From positions 248,001 through 312,000 of the forward strand of contig NZ_CP053097.1 in the NCBI RefSeq assembly GCF_013008815.1: a stretch of DNA of 64,000 nucleotides, in the 5' to 3' direction. Source of the DNA: Mycoplasma miroungirhinis. Lineage in GTDB: Bacteria; Bacillota_I; Bacilli_A; Mycoplasmatales; Metamycoplasmataceae. The position numbers were made by a program, and so were the translations under genes. The notes beneath the pieces were generated by a model. It was given only the letters and a program-made list of their open reading frames with translations, searched no databases and had not been told where the DNA came from. Shown one piece after another: positions 45,101-60,075 of the stretch (position 1 is its first letter; the number at the start of each line of letters is the position of its first letter).

Positions 45101-48100
45101 AGTTTTTAATTTCATCATCAGAATTATATGTTGTTGTTTTTAAATTTGTAAGTTCATTTTCTTTTGTAATTAAATTATTTAAAGCTTCTTTAGCTGCATT
45201 TATAGTTTGAATAGTTGTATCTTTATGTAAATTAGTTGTTGCATCATTAATTTGTTGAGTTGTTGAATTAGCATCATCTTTAATTTTCTTTTGATCTGCT
45301 AACTTATTAATAACTGCATTTTTAATATTTGAATGATTGGAATTATCACCTACAGAACTTAAAATACTATTATATTCTTTATCAAAATGGTCTTTAGCTT
45401 TAACTTTATCTAAGGCTTTTTGTAAGTTGTCTTTTTGAGTATTGAAATCAGAAGATTCAATAGTTTTATTAGTTTGTTTATTAGTAATTGCTGAACTTGC
45501 ATCAGTTAATGCTTTATCTAATTCTTCTGAGTATGTAGAATATGTTGTTTTAGCAGTTTTTAGTTCATTAACTTTTGCATCATATCCTTGTTTTGCGTTT
45601 TGAATTTCTTGTTGTTTTTGATCTGCGTTAGTTTTAGCGGTTTTTAATGCTTCAGTTTTTTGTTTTAATTCACTAGTTGGTGTTGAATCAATATTATTTT
45701 CTTGAATTGTGTTTGTAGAAATTTTATTTTCTAAATCTTTTTTAATTTTACTTTCTTCAGCATCATTTAATGATTCTTTTTTAGTTTTAGCAGCTTCTAA
45801 AGCTTTTTTATACTCATCAACGGCCTGATTATGAGTATTTTCAACATTTGCATTTAACTCCTTAATTTTATCTTTTGCTTTTTGATAAGCATCTTTTAAA
45901 TTATCTAATGATGGATTTTCAGAATTTAAAACTGCTTCAAGTGCATCTTTTGCTTTCTTAATTTCTTCTTTATATTTATTTTTAGCAGCAACATCATTAC
46001 CAAATTTTTGAGCTAATTTAGTATCATCAAGAACTTTTTGTAATTCTTTATCATATTCATCTTTTTTAGCATTAGTTTGAGTAACTTTGTTGCTAATATT
46101 TGAACCATTTAAATCGCTAGTTGCTTTTTTAATAGCATCTGTAGTTGAATTTGAATTGTCTTTAATATCTTTATATTGTTTTGCTTCTTTTTCAATTGCT
46201 TTTTTAATTTGTTCTGTTGAACCATTATTTTTTAATGTTTCATATGCATCATCAAAAGCTTTTTTAGCTTTTACTTTATCTAAGGCTTTTTGTAAGTTGT
46301 CTTTTTGAGTATCAAAATCAGAAGATTCAATAGTTTTATTAGTTTGTTTACCATCAATTATTGATTTTGCACTATCTATAGCATTTTGTAAATCAGCAGT
46401 ATAAGCGGGATATTTTGTTTTAGCATCTGTTACTTCCGTAACTTTATTATCATATCCTTGTTTTGCGCTTTGAATTTCTTGTTGTTTTTGAGTTGCTTGT
46501 TCTGTTGCATTTTGTAATTCTCTTGTTTTTTGTTTTAAATCATTTGTTGGTGTTGAATCAATATTATTTTCTTGAATTGTGTTTGTAGAAATTTTATTTT
46601 CTAAATCTTTTTTAATTTTACTTTCTTCTTGTTTTGTAATTGAATCTTTTTTATCTTTAGCTGTTTTTAAAGCTTCTTTATATTTTGTAACAGCATCGTT
46701 ATGAACACTATCAGCACCAGAATTTAATTCTTTAATTTTATCTTTAGCATCTTCATAAGCATGTTTTATATCATCTAATGAAGAGTTTTCATTATCTAAA
46801 ACTTTTTGAAGTTCATCTTTTGCTTCTTGAAGTTTTTGTGTATATTGATTTTTAGCAGATTCATCACTTCCAAATTTTTGATTTAGTTTTTGTTCATTAT
46901 CAAGAGCATTGGCAAGTTCATTATCATATTCTTTTTGTTTTTCATTTGTTTGATTAATTTTATTATTTAAATTAGAATTTGATAAATTATTTGTTGCTTC
47001 ATTAATAGCATCGGTAGTTGAAGATGGATTATCTCTAATATCTTTATATGGTTTTAATTCTTTTTCAATAGCTTTTTTAATTTTATCATTTGATGTTGAA
47101 TTTTTTAATGAATCATATTTATCATCAAAATCTTTTTTAGCTTTTTGATTTTTAGCATTATCTAAAGCTTCTTTTAATTTATTAATTGATTCTTGAATAT
47201 TTTGAGTTGTTGCAGTTGCATTATTTAAATGAACATTGTTATTTTCTGTATCTTTAACATTATTTAATGTTTGTTTAATGTCATTATATTTTTGATCATT
47301 TAAATCATTAGTTACAAAACTATCAGCTTGTTGTTTTAAATGGTCAAATTCATCAGTTTTAGCTGAATTAATTGCATCTTCTAAAACTTTTTTAGCTTCA
47401 TCATATTTATTAGGAGTTTTAGGTTCTGTTAATAATTTTTGAGCTTTATCTTTTGCTTCTTGAAGTTTAGTTTTAATTTTATTTTTTAAAGTATCATCTT
47501 GAATTTTTTCAGCTTCTTTAAGTGCATCATTTAATTTATTTAATGAATTTTCATATTCTTGTTGTTTTTGATTGGTTTCATTAGTTTTATTAGTGTCTAA
47601 ATTATTATTTAAATTATCAATTGCATCTTTAGCTTCATCATATGCTTGTTTTTGTTTATTAACATCATCTCCAGCTTCAGTTAGTTTTTTATTTAAATCA
47701 CTTTGAATATCTTGTAATTTGGAATCATAATCTTGTTTAGTTTGAGGAAAATTACCATTTAAATCACTTGTTGAAGTATTGTTAGCACTGTTTTTTGCTA
47801 ATTCATAATCTTTTTTAGATTTATCTAATTTTGCTTTTTCAATTGCTTTATTAAGTTTATTAGTTTCATCATTGTAATTTTCTTTAGTTACAGAATGATC
47901 ATTTTCTTTTGGACTTAAAACATTATGTGAATCATCTTTTGCTTTTTGTAATTCATCAATAATGGTTTTTTCTTGAGGATTATTTTTACTTAAAGAATTT
48001 TTTAAAGTTTCTAATTCTTTAACTTTTTTATCATAATCTTCTTTTGCTTTATTTAATTCAATATCTTCTTTGGCTTTTTTAAGAGCATTTGTTGCATCTA

Positions 48101-51100
48101 CATAAGCATTTTTCATATCTTCAGGTGTTGTAGCTGCATCTAATGCATGTTTTAATAATCCATTTGTACCGGTAATTTCAGAACCTTTATCTTTATATTT
48201 TTTCAATGATTCAGGATAATTTGCAAAATCTGAATCCGGAGTTGGATTATTTTTTTCATTTGTATAATTATTTTTAGATTCTTCAATACTTTTAGCTTGA
48301 TCTAAAGCCTCAGATAGTTTATTTTTAAATTCATCATATTTTTGATTAGTTAAAATATCATCACTTGTGATGTTAGCTTGTTTGTATTTTTCTAAAGCAT
48401 CAGTTAATATTTTTTTAGCTTCAGTTTGATCCACTGCTAAATTGTTTTTATATTCTAATACTTCTTTAAATTTGTCTTTATATTGATTAAAATGTAAAAC
48501 AACATCTTCTAAATCAGTTTTTAATTTATTATTATTTTCTTGTAATTTGTTTTTAGCTTCAATAATGTCATTTGTAGTTGAAGTTTCATTATCTCTTATT
48601 GCTTTTTGATCTGTTAATTTAGTAATAATTGCATTTTTAACTACTTCATTTTTAGGAAGTAATGAATCATCGCTAGCTTGATCATTTGAAATTACATTTA
48701 TAATGTCTTGATATGTATCATCAAAGTCTTTTTTAGCTTGTGACTTTTTAAATGCTTGCTCTAAATTATCATATGCATTATCTAACTCATCTTTTGATGA
48801 TTGATTAGTAATATGAGAATCAATTGCATCTTGTAATTTAGTTTTTATATCATTATATTTATCTGATGATAAATCATTATTTATATAAGGTTTTACTTGA
48901 TTATTTAATAAATCTTGATATTTATCATATGCGGCTTTTTTAATTGCTTGCTCAAGAGCATCTGCTGCATCTTTATATGAATTTGCATCGATCGTTGGAG
49001 GAATATTGTTAATTTTTTCATTTAGTTCATTTACTTTTTCTTGATGTATCTGTTCAAGTTGAGTAGCTGAATTTGGATATTTTTGTTTTGCGTCTTGAAG
49101 TTCTGAAACTTTTTGATCAAAATTATCTTTTTGAGCTTTAATTAATTTTTCTTCTTGTTGAGCTTGTTTTAAAGCATCTTTTAAGTTTTTAGTTGCTTCT
49201 TTAATTCTTTGTTTTGAAACAGTTAAATAATTTTCTTCCTTATTAATATGATTTTTATCGTTATCATTGTTTGTAATTACATTTTTTAAATCATATAAAA
49301 CTTTCTTTTGATAATCATTTGTTAAAGAATTAGCATAAGTTTTAGCTTCATCTAAAATTTGTTCATAATCATCAATTGCTTTATTTTTTTCAACACTGGC
49401 ATTTGCTTTTTGAAGATCTTGTAAAGCCATTTCATAAGATTTTACTTTTTGTTTTGGATTTGAAGAATTATTTAAAGATTCAATTAGATTTTGGCTAACT
49501 AATTGTACTTCATTATTGTATTTTGATTTTGCATTATTGTATTTTGAATCAAAATCTTTATCTGTTAATTTATTAATTAATTCAACATCATAATCTTTTT
49601 TAGCTTTTGCAATTTTAGCATCATCTAAAGCTTCTTGAAGTTTTTGTTTATAATCTTGGTATTTTTGTTGAGATAATTTTTCATCTTCGTTAATTGTATT
49701 TTCACTATAATCATTTAATTTTTGTTGTAGTGTATTTATAATTTCATCATAATTTGGATTATGTAATGATTCTAAATTATTTTTGTAGGTTTGGACTTGT
49801 TTTTTAGTTTCTATATAATCATCAAATTTTTGTTTAGTTAAATCAAAGAATGGGATTAATGATTTTAATAATTTAGTTGCTTCATTAATTTCATTAGCAG
49901 TTGCAGAATCTTTATCTCTTATATCTTTTTGTGGTTGTAAATGTTTAATTACAGCTGCTTTAATTTGACTATATTTATTAACATCAACATCATCTTTAAA
50001 TTTATTTAAAATATCTTGATAAACTTTATCAAAATCAGCTTTTGATTTTGCTAAATAAGCATCATCATATGCTTTTTGTAATTTAGGAATTGCTTGTTTT
50101 AAAATTTCAATTGTTGGTGTTGGCGTAGCTGTTGAAAGTGCTTTTGGATCTTCTTGGTCTTTAACTGTTTTTAAAGAATTTAAAATCTCTGGATATTCTG
50201 GATGCTTATTATTTAATTCAACATTAGATTCATCTAATTCAGTTAATAATTGACCTGCTTTATTTGATAAATTATCATAAGTGTTTTGAAATACAGCTAA
50301 TTGTTGTTTTTTAGCTTCTTCTAAAGCATTATTTAAATCATCTTTTGCTTTATTTATTTGAGCTATGGTATTATCTAATGTATTTGGATTTTTTAAATTA
50401 TTAGCTGCATTTATTTTATTATTGGTTTGAGAATCAATATTTAAATCTAAATTATTTTTAATAGTTTTTTCTAAAGGATCAATTAATTTATTACTAAAAT
50501 CAGTAGCTTCTTTTTGTTTGTGATCAAATGTCTCTGAAGTATGCATAATTTGTTCTTGATCATTTAAAGAATTTAATGCATTAATTAAATCATTTTCTGT
50601 AGATAAGGCATTATCATTAATGGTTTTAGCTTTTTGTAATTCTTCAGAAATTTTTTGTTCAGTTGCTTGATGTTCTGGTTTAATAACACTATTATTTTGA
50701 TCTTGAGTTTTTAAATTATCATTTACATATTTTTTAATTTGATTAATTTTATTTTCTAAATTAGTTTTTGCTTGTTCTCTTTTTTGTTTATTAATTTTAT
50801 ACTGTTTATCAGCTTCTTTAATTGCATTATCTAATTCAGTTGCTTTTTGATTGAAATTATCTTCTGTTTTGTTTGATTCATTATTAAAGAAGTCTTGACT
50901 TTGATCAAGAGTATTTTTTAATGTATCATAAAGTTGTTTATCGTCTGGATTTAGTTGTGGTGTTTTAATTTCTGCTAATTTTGCTTTTGCTAAATCAACT
51001 TGTGAATCAAAATTATCTTTTGCTACTTTTAATTTATTTGCATCATCATATGCTTTTTGCAAAGCATCAATTGATGATTGGATTTGTTCAATAGTGACAT

Positions 51101-53453
51101 CATCTTTTAATGTAGGCTGATTAGTTTGAGTAGTATTTTCTATTAATTGTGATTGTTTAGAAACTTCATCATTTAAAGGTTTTTTAATAAAATTAGAACT
51201 TGTATCTTGTAAATCATTATTACTAAAATGTTTAATTAAATTTTTAAGACGTAAATATTCTTGGTATTTTTTATTTTTATCTTGAGCTTCTTTATCGTGT
51301 TTTGCATCAGCTAAACTATTTATAATTTTTTTAATTGCTTCTTTTACATCTTCCACTTTTTGGTTATTAGGTTTTGATGTATCATTAATATTTTGATCAT
51401 ATGCAGTTTTAATTGCATCAAGATCATTTTTTAATTTATTTTTTATTTCAGCATATTTAGTTTCATCTAATCCATTATCATAATCAGTTGCTTCTTTTAA
51501 TTTATCTTCATATTGTTTTTTTAAATTATCTAAATCAATTTGATCTTTTTGAGCTGAAACTTCATTTAAAATATTTTGTAAATCATTTTTAGCTTCAGTT
51601 AATTGATCATTTGTTGATTGAGTATCTTTTTTAGCGAAAATTGCATCTGTTTCAGTTTTTTTAGTTTTTAATTTATTAGCTAAATCAGGATAAAGTTGGT
51701 CATGATCTTTTAATTTATCTAATAATTTATTAACTTTATCTACTACTTTTTCATATTCAGTATTGGTTTTATCACGATTTTTTGCCGTTTCATTTACTGC
51801 TTGTTTGGTTTGTTCAAAAACAATTGAAAGATCATTATTTTGTTTTTGAACATCAGCACTATCTGAAGAATTTTGAATGTTTGTTTTAACATTATCTAAT
51901 GCTTCTTTTAATTTTTGAATTGTATCTTTGTCTTCTTCATGAGTATGTGTTTTAATATAATTTTCAACTTCACTAATTTTTAAATTAACATTATCTTTTG
52001 CTTGTTTTTTGTTATTAATTTGAGATTCAAAGTTTTTTAAAACTTCCACTGAATTTCAAATTTCTCTTGTTTTTGCTTCAGGATTATTTCTTATTTTATT
52101 TTGTTCATTTAATAAATCAATAATTTCTTGTTTAATTGATTGATATTTAGGTTCATTTAATTCATTTTCACGTTGTTCTAAAATAGTTTTAATATTATCA
52201 TATGCTTTTTGAGCTTCTTCTTTTTTAAGATTTAATTTGTCAAGAATATTATTTGCTGATTCATAAATTTTACTAAAGGTTTTTAAATTAATATCTTTTG
52301 ATTCATTAGCTAAAACATCTGATATTTCTTTTTTAATATCTGGGTATTTATTATCATTAAAATCTTTAATAAAATCATTTGCTAATTCTGTAACTTCTTT
52401 AAAAGTATCTAAAGCATTTTCTCTTATTGCATCATTGATATATTTTTGAGTTTCAGCAGCTTTGATGTAATTTGAAATGTTTTCTATATTATCATAAACA
52501 ACATCAAAATCGTTACTATTTTTAGCTAGATTATATTTTTCGTCTGAAGATTTAATTAAATCTTGTTGAACAACCATATCATCTGGTGTTACTAACACTT
52601 CATTTGCATATTTTTTAGCTTTTTGATAAATTTTTTCAAGTTCTAATTTTGAAATTTCAAGTGCTTTTTGTTTTGCAATTTCTAATTCGGTAATTAATTT
52701 TTCTTTTGCTTCTAAAATATCTCCAACACTTGAAGTTTCAGGGTTAATATTTTTAATAATTTCATCACGGTTAATTTCTTCATTTGATTTTAAATTATCA
52801 TAAAAATCATGTGAAGATAATGTTTGATTAATAAAGTCATTTAATTTCTTTAAAGCAGATTCAAAATCAACAAAAACCATTGCTTTAATATCATTATCTT
52901 GCAAGGCTTTTGCCTTTTTAATTTTTTCTAAATTGTCTTCAAGAATTTTGATTTGATTAATAATATTTGTTGCACTTTTATCACTATAAACACTATTTTT
53001 TGCATCATTACTTGAGTTTTGAAGTTCAGCTTTTAATAAATTATATTCATCAAATTTTAAGTCTTTATCAATGTAATCTTTTATTTCTTTTTGTAATGAA
53101 ATGTATTTTTCAAATAGTTTATTTTTTTTATCATCAATTATTGCTTTAAATTTTTCTAATGCGAATTTAAGATTTTCTATTTTAATTGTAACTTTTTTAA
53201 ATGTATCATTAAAAAGATTTAAAACTGGATTATCATTTAAAATATTTTGCACAATTTTAGTTAAAAATGGATCATTTTTTAATTCGTCTTTTTTAAAATT
53301 ATCTAAATTAATTCACAGTCTTTCTTGTTCTTTAATTAAATTATTTAATCTAACTTCTTCAACAATGAAAGCAGTGGTCGTTGCAGCTAAGACACCAGTT
53401 GATGTAGCTAATATACCACTTATTTTCTTTAGTTTTTTTTGATTTGGTTTCAT
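42177..53453 (-). CDS. Giant membrane-anchored coiled-coil repeat surface protein (3758 residues)
   Basis: One continuous frame of 3758 codons when TGA is Trp. N-terminus MKPNQKKLKKISGILATSTG then VLAATTTAFIV: basic start plus one hydrophobic segment, no lipobox Cys, so a signal anchor. The next ~3000 residues are Lys/Asp/Asn/Glu/Ala-rich helical repeats built around phrases such as LKDALDNAK, NLQKALDKVKAKKAFD and YKDIRDN, resembling FIVAR/GA-module proteins (Ebh-type) and mycoplasma Lmp-like adhesins. Two ~290-residue units near residues 2130-2710 are almost identical. The last ~500 residues are less repetitive and richer in aromatic residues. GGAG ribosome site. An 18-bp homopolymer sits by the promoter. 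Role in adhesion or shielding is inference; gliding-type giant proteins are another possibility. Confidence 0.9.
45404..47510 (-). repeat. 870-bp tandem units inside the giant gene
   Basis: Segments recur at an exact 870-bp offset. 45676-45758 and 46546-46628 are identical over 83 bp, and 45404-45482 matches 46274-46352 almost perfectly. A third, more diverged unit follows to ~47510. The unit equals 290 residues and contains KIKKDLENKISTNTIQENN and QTNKTIESSDF. Such conservation in an otherwise diverged array indicates recent duplication or gene conversion. Confidence 0.88.
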
Positions 53454-53521
53454 ATTTCTCCAAACTATTATTTAAAAATATTTTCTAAATAAATTTTTTA
53501 ATTTTTATTATATATAATAAA

Positions 53522-53549
53522 ATTATAATTCAAAAAAAAAAAAAAAAAA
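53522..53549 (-). promoter_or_regulatory. Putative phase-variable promoter of the giant gene (T18 tract next to a -10 box)
   Basis: On the minus strand an uninterrupted run of 18 T (53549-53532) is followed by GAAT and TATAAT (53527-53522), about 70 bp before the start codon. The tract fills the -35/-10 spacer region, so its length would set promoter spacing. No clear TTGACA is present upstream; with the present length any -35 outside the tract would be about 22 bases away. Rest of 53454-53876: leader, AT-rich sequence and the tyrS terminator. Confidence 0.65.
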
Positions 53550-53788
53550 GAACGATTTTGTTTAAATGCAACAAATTTTGTAACTATTAAATTTACAAAA
53601 AATTAATAAAAAAGTGAAAATAGCAGTATTTTTTGAGTAAATATCTGCATTTTTTTACTTTTTTAATGAAAAAAAAATTTTTGAAATTTTAGTATTTTTA
53701 ATTATTAGTTTAGGTTTTTAAACATCAAATATTTTATTTTTTTAGCTACAATTTTTATTCAATTTCTTTTAGAAAAGATAATAAAAAA

Positions 53789-53808
53789 ACCATTTTAAAA
53801 AATGGTTA
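53789..53808 (-). terminator. Terminator of tyrS
   Basis: Stem AACCATTTT/AAAATGGTT with T7 following on the minus strand, ~70 bp after the tyrS stop. Confidence 0.8.
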
Positions 53809-53876
53809 AAGAGATAAATATATAATTATTTTATCTTATAAATGAAATAAAATTAAAGTTATAAAATTATTATTTA

Positions 53877-55103
53877 TTATTTTTTTATGATAATAAATTC
53901 TTTTTTTCCTTTTCTTAAAATTGCATATTTATTATCAAAATGATTAAATGAAATAGTTAAATTTTCATCAGTTATTTTTTGTGAATCTAATGCTAAAGCA
54001 CCATTATTTAAAAATTCTCTGAATTCTCTTTTACTATTTAAAATTTTATTTTCAACAATAAAATCAATGAAATTTTGATTATTATAAGTATAAGTTTTTA
54101 AAAAACCTTCGAGCATTTTTATATCATTTAAAGTTAAGTCTAAAATATTATTTTTAAATAATTTATCAGAAATAATTTGACATTGCTTTGCAACTTCTAT
54201 ACCATGAATAATAGAAACTGTTTCATAAGCTAATATTTTTTGTGCTTCTCTTAATTTAGGATTTTCAAGATGTTTTTTATATATATCATTTATTTTAAGA
54301 GGTTCTAAAAAAGTTAATCAATTTAGTAATTTTTCTACATCACTATCACTTTGATTTAATAAATATTGATAAATACTATAAGGACTAGTTAAGTTTTTAT
54401 CTAATCATAGATTACCACCACCAGAACTTTTTCCAATTTTATTACCATTAGAATCTGTTAAAAGATTACTAGTAATAGCTACAGCTAAATGATTTTCTCC
54501 ATGAAAATTTTTAATCAATTCTAAACCTGTAGTAATATTTCCTCACTGGTCACTTCCACCCATTTGCACACAAACATTTTGATTTTCATATAAATATTTA
54601 AAATCTCATCCTTGAATTAATTGATATGAAAATTCAGTAAAAGTCATACCATTTGCTAATCGTTGCTTAACTGAATCTTTTGCTAACATATAGTTTATGT
54701 TGATTTTAGTTCCGACTAATTTTAAAAAATCAGCTAAATGCATATTTTTATAAAAATCTAAATTATCAATAACTTCTAATCCAAAACTTTTTAATTGTGC
54801 AATAATATGATTTTTATTATCTAAAAGTGTATCTGAATCTAAAAATTTTCTTTCACTATCTCGAAAACTAGGATCTCCAATCATTCCAGTAATACCACCA
54901 ACTAATGCAATTGCACGATAACCTTGTTTTTGAAATCTCATTAAGTTAATAATATGAATAAAATTACCTAAATGTAAGCTTTTAGCAGTTGGATCAAAAC
55001 CAGCATAAATTGCGTGATTTGTAGTAATTTTGTTTAATTTTTCAATGTTTGAAATGTCTTTGAGTATTTTTCTATTTATTAAATCATCAATAACTTTTTT
55101 CAT
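53877..55103 (-). CDS. tyrS: Tyrosyl-tRNA synthetase
   Basis: Charges tRNA-Tyr. 408 residues. HIGH-like HLGN in YAGFDPTAKSLHLGNFIHI, tyrosine pocket QLIQGWDF and QMGGSDQWGNI, KMSKS-like KIGKSSGG, and a C-terminal S4-like RNA-binding domain (residues ~340-400). Three or more TGA Trp codons. AAGGAG ribosome site. No T-box leader is evident in the short upstream gap. Confidence 0.97.
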
Positions 55104-55171
55104 AAAACTCCTTTAATAGTATAATAATTTTATATTAATTTTTTTATTTTATTGCACAATAAAAATAAAAA

Positions 55172-55194
55172 AATATTAACTCAAGGTTAATATT
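55172..55194 (-). terminator. Terminator of the small basic protein gene
   Basis: Perfect 9-bp stem AATATTAAC/GTTAATATT with a five-base loop and T7 on the minus strand, 26 bp after the stop. Confidence 0.85.
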
Positions 55195-55219
55195 AAATTA
55201 GTAAATAAATATAATTATA

Positions 55220-55336
55220 TTAGTTTGAAGATGCTTGTTTTTGTGCTCTTCTTAAATCACGAGCTTGTTCTTTTGCTAATTTTTTTGCTCTTTTTTCAGC
55301 ACGAACTTTGTTTCTTAATCTAATTTCTTTTCTCAT
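55220..55336 (-). CDS. Small highly basic protein (38 residues)
   Basis: MRKEIRLRNKVRAEKRAKKL followed by AKEQARDLRRAQKQASSN. Excellent ribosome site CAGGAGG seven bases before ATG, a TATAAT box ~25 bp upstream, and its own terminator, all of which argue for a real, well-expressed gene. More than a third of residues are Lys/Arg and it should form one helix. I do not recognise the family; a ribosome- or RNA-associated role is plausible from composition only. Too short for standard ORF calling. Confidence 0.8.
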   Translation of the reverse strand: MRKEIRLRNKVRAEKRAKKLAKEQARDLRRAQKQASSN

Positions 55337-55378
55337 ATAAAACCTCCTGAAATATTATAAATTATAATGTAAGAAAAA

Positions 55379-57997
55379 TTATTTTACTTTTTTAAGAGCA
55401 GAATTTATGAGTTCATCTACATCTAATCATTCTGCTTTTTTAATTGTTTCTTCACTGTTTAGTGTAACATTTTCTTCAAAAAGAACTGTCTGATCATCAT
55501 ATTGTAATGGTTCTTCAGGTATTGTTAATTGCTCACTATCGAAATTATTATATAAAAATTCTTGAGAATTTTCATATATATTTTTATTATTTATAAATCT
55601 ACCTAATTTATTGATGTTTATTTTTGGATTACTAAAATTTTCTTGAACGTTTGAAATTGCAATATTATTTGTATTATAAATATTAATTTTATTATCATTA
55701 TCTAAATAATAAAATTCTAAGTTTTTTTGGAATTTATACACATCTAACACTGAAAATGGAGTATTTTTTAAAGGTCAATATAAAACTTTTGCAACATTTT
55801 GTCTTTTAACTTCTTTGATGTTTTTTGCTGCTATTTTTTTAAATTGGCCTCGATCATTTGCGATTATTAATTCATCTTCATCATTAAGTAATTCAATTTT
55901 ATTAATTGAATTTTCAAATAATTTAATTGCAGTAATTCCACTTGCTTTTAAAGAATAAATAGGAATTTGTGTTTCATCAAAGAAATGATATAAACCATCA
56001 TTTAAAACAAAAATAACTTTTTTATCATGTTGAGATATTTTAATAGCAATAATTTCATCATTTAATTTTATTTTCATGCAATTAAATTTGCGATTACTGG
56101 TTTGAATAAAATCTAATAATCTAATTTTTTTAGCTAAACCATATTTAGATACTATTAAAAATAGTATATTTAATGATAAGTTTTCTAAGTTAAAGACTTG
56201 AATAATTTTTTCATTATCAAATAATTTTACATAATCACTAATATGATTTCCTAAATCTTTTCATGTTGAATCTTTTAATGAAAATGCATCTAAAATAAAA
56301 TAATTACCTTGTGAAGTAAAAAATAGTAATTTAGAATGAGAATTAATGTTTGAAACGTATTGTAAAATATCGTTTTCTTTAATACCAAAAGTACTTAATT
56401 CATTTGCTAAATATATTTTTTGAGAGATTTTTTTAATATAACCATCTACTGTGACATAACATCAAAAATCTTCACTCTTAACTAAATCTTTTTCATTTAT
56501 ATTAATTTCAATATTTTTAATTGAAATTTCGCTTCTTCTCTTAATTCCATAAGTTTTTTTAATATCTAATAAAAGATTAATTAAATATGTTTTAAATTGT
56601 TCTTCGTTGTTTAATAAATTGGCAATTCTTGCAATTTCAGCTTCTAAATTAATTTTATCTTCTAAATATTGTTTTTGATCCATTTTAGATAATCTATATA
56701 AACGTAATTCAGCAATTGCGGTTGCTTGAATTTCACTAAATTTAAATTCTTTTATTAAGTTTTCAATTACACCTTTTTTAGAATTATCTGAATTTTTAAT
56801 TACTTCAATAACTTGATCAGATATTTCAGATATTTTAATAAAACCTAAAATAATTTCGAGTTTTTTCGATAGTTTTTCAAAATCATATTGTAAACTTAAT
56901 TGTTCACATTTTCTTAAATGTTGAAGATAAATTTCTAAAAGTTGTTTAATTCCTAATAATTTTGGCGCGTTATCAGAAATTGCCACCATATTGTAATTAT
57001 AATAAATTTTTAAATCTGTTTTTTGGTATAAAAAATCTAAAATAGCTTTAGCATTAGTATCATTTTCTAATTCAATATAAATACTAACACCTTGACGATT
57101 GGATTGGTCTCTTACTTCTTTAATTCCATCAATTGTTTTATTTATAATTAAATTTTGAATTTGTTTTACTAATTCTATTTTAATTACACCATAAGGAATT
57201 TCTTTTACTTCAAGTGCTATAATTTGATCATTTTTATTTTTAATAAAATCAATTTTTGAATAAATAGAAATTTTTCCTTTACCTGTTTCAAATGCTTCTT
57301 TAAAACCATCTATATCGCTAATAATAGCTCCTGTTGGAAAATCAGGGCCTTTAATAATTTCTAATAATTTTGTTGAAGAAATATGGGGATTTTTAATTAT
57401 TTCTATACTTGCATCGAGTAATTCATTTAAATTATGAGGTGCAATATCCGTTGCATAACCTTCAGCAATTCCTTTTGCACCATTTGCAAGTAAATTAGGA
57501 AATAAAGTGGGTAATACAGTTGGTTCATATTCTGAATCATCAAAATTAGGTACAAATGACACAATTTTTTTATCAATATGACCTAAAAGTAAAGTAGATA
57601 TTTTTTCTAATCTAGTTTCAGTATAACGCATTGCAGCTGCTGGATCATCATCAATTGATCCTTTATTTCCGTGCATTTCTACAACTGGAAGTGACATTTT
57701 TCATTCTTGAGACATTCTAATTAAAGCTTCATAAATACTACTATCACCGTGAGGATGATATTTACCGATTACTTCACCAACTACTCTAGCAGATTTTTTA
57801 AAAGGTTTTTCATGAGTTAAATTCATTTGAAACATACTAAATAAAATTCTTCTTTGTACAGGTTTTAAACCATCTCGAGCATCAGGTATTGCTCTTTGTT
57901 GGATAATATATTTTGAATATCTACTAAAACCTTGTGACATAATTGTATCAAGTGATTGATTTATTATTTTCTCAATAATTTCATTTTTTTTATTCAT
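55379..57997 (-). CDS. parC: DNA topoisomerase IV subunit A
   Basis: Breakage-reunion subunit that decatenates chromosomes. 872 residues. [28 protein letters not shown], the QRDR-like region [20 protein letters not shown], and [11 protein letters not shown] with the catalytic Tyr (residue ~130). The C-terminal beta-propeller part is long and divergent and ends with an acidic tail. Starts 8 bp after parE, AAGGAAT ribosome site. Assignment as ParC rather than GyrA follows from pairing with parE and lack of a clear GyrA box. Confidence 0.93.
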
Positions 57998-58005
57998 ATT
58001 ATTCC

Positions 58006-59919
<1,914 letters not shown>

Positions 59920-59978
59920 TTAATTATATATTAATTTTTAAATTATCAAAATAGCTTATTAATATTTAAAAATAAAAA

Positions 59979-60015
59979 TGAGACATAATTAATTGCTTAA
60001 TTTGCCTCATATAAA
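59979..60015 (-). terminator. Terminator downstream of the lipoprotein gene
   Basis: Imperfect stem ATGAG...AATTA/TAATT...CTCAT with a T-rich tail (TTTTTATTTTT) on the minus strand, between the lipoprotein stop and the parE start. Confidence 0.7.
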
Positions 60016-60075
60016 TAAATATTAATAAAATATATAATATAGTTGAATGTTTGTTAATTAAAGTGAAAATGAAAT

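Noticed and set aside
53101-53442. Plus-strand ORF opposite the start of the giant gene
   Set aside because: Shadow of the minus-strand coding frame; composition Phe/Leu/Ser-rich as expected for antisense of Lys/Asn-rich coding.
42177-53453. Several separate genes instead of one giant gene
   Set aside because: All breaks are TGA codons in one frame; with TGA as Trp there is no TAA or TAG between 53453 and 42180, and no internal ribosome site or terminator was seen.
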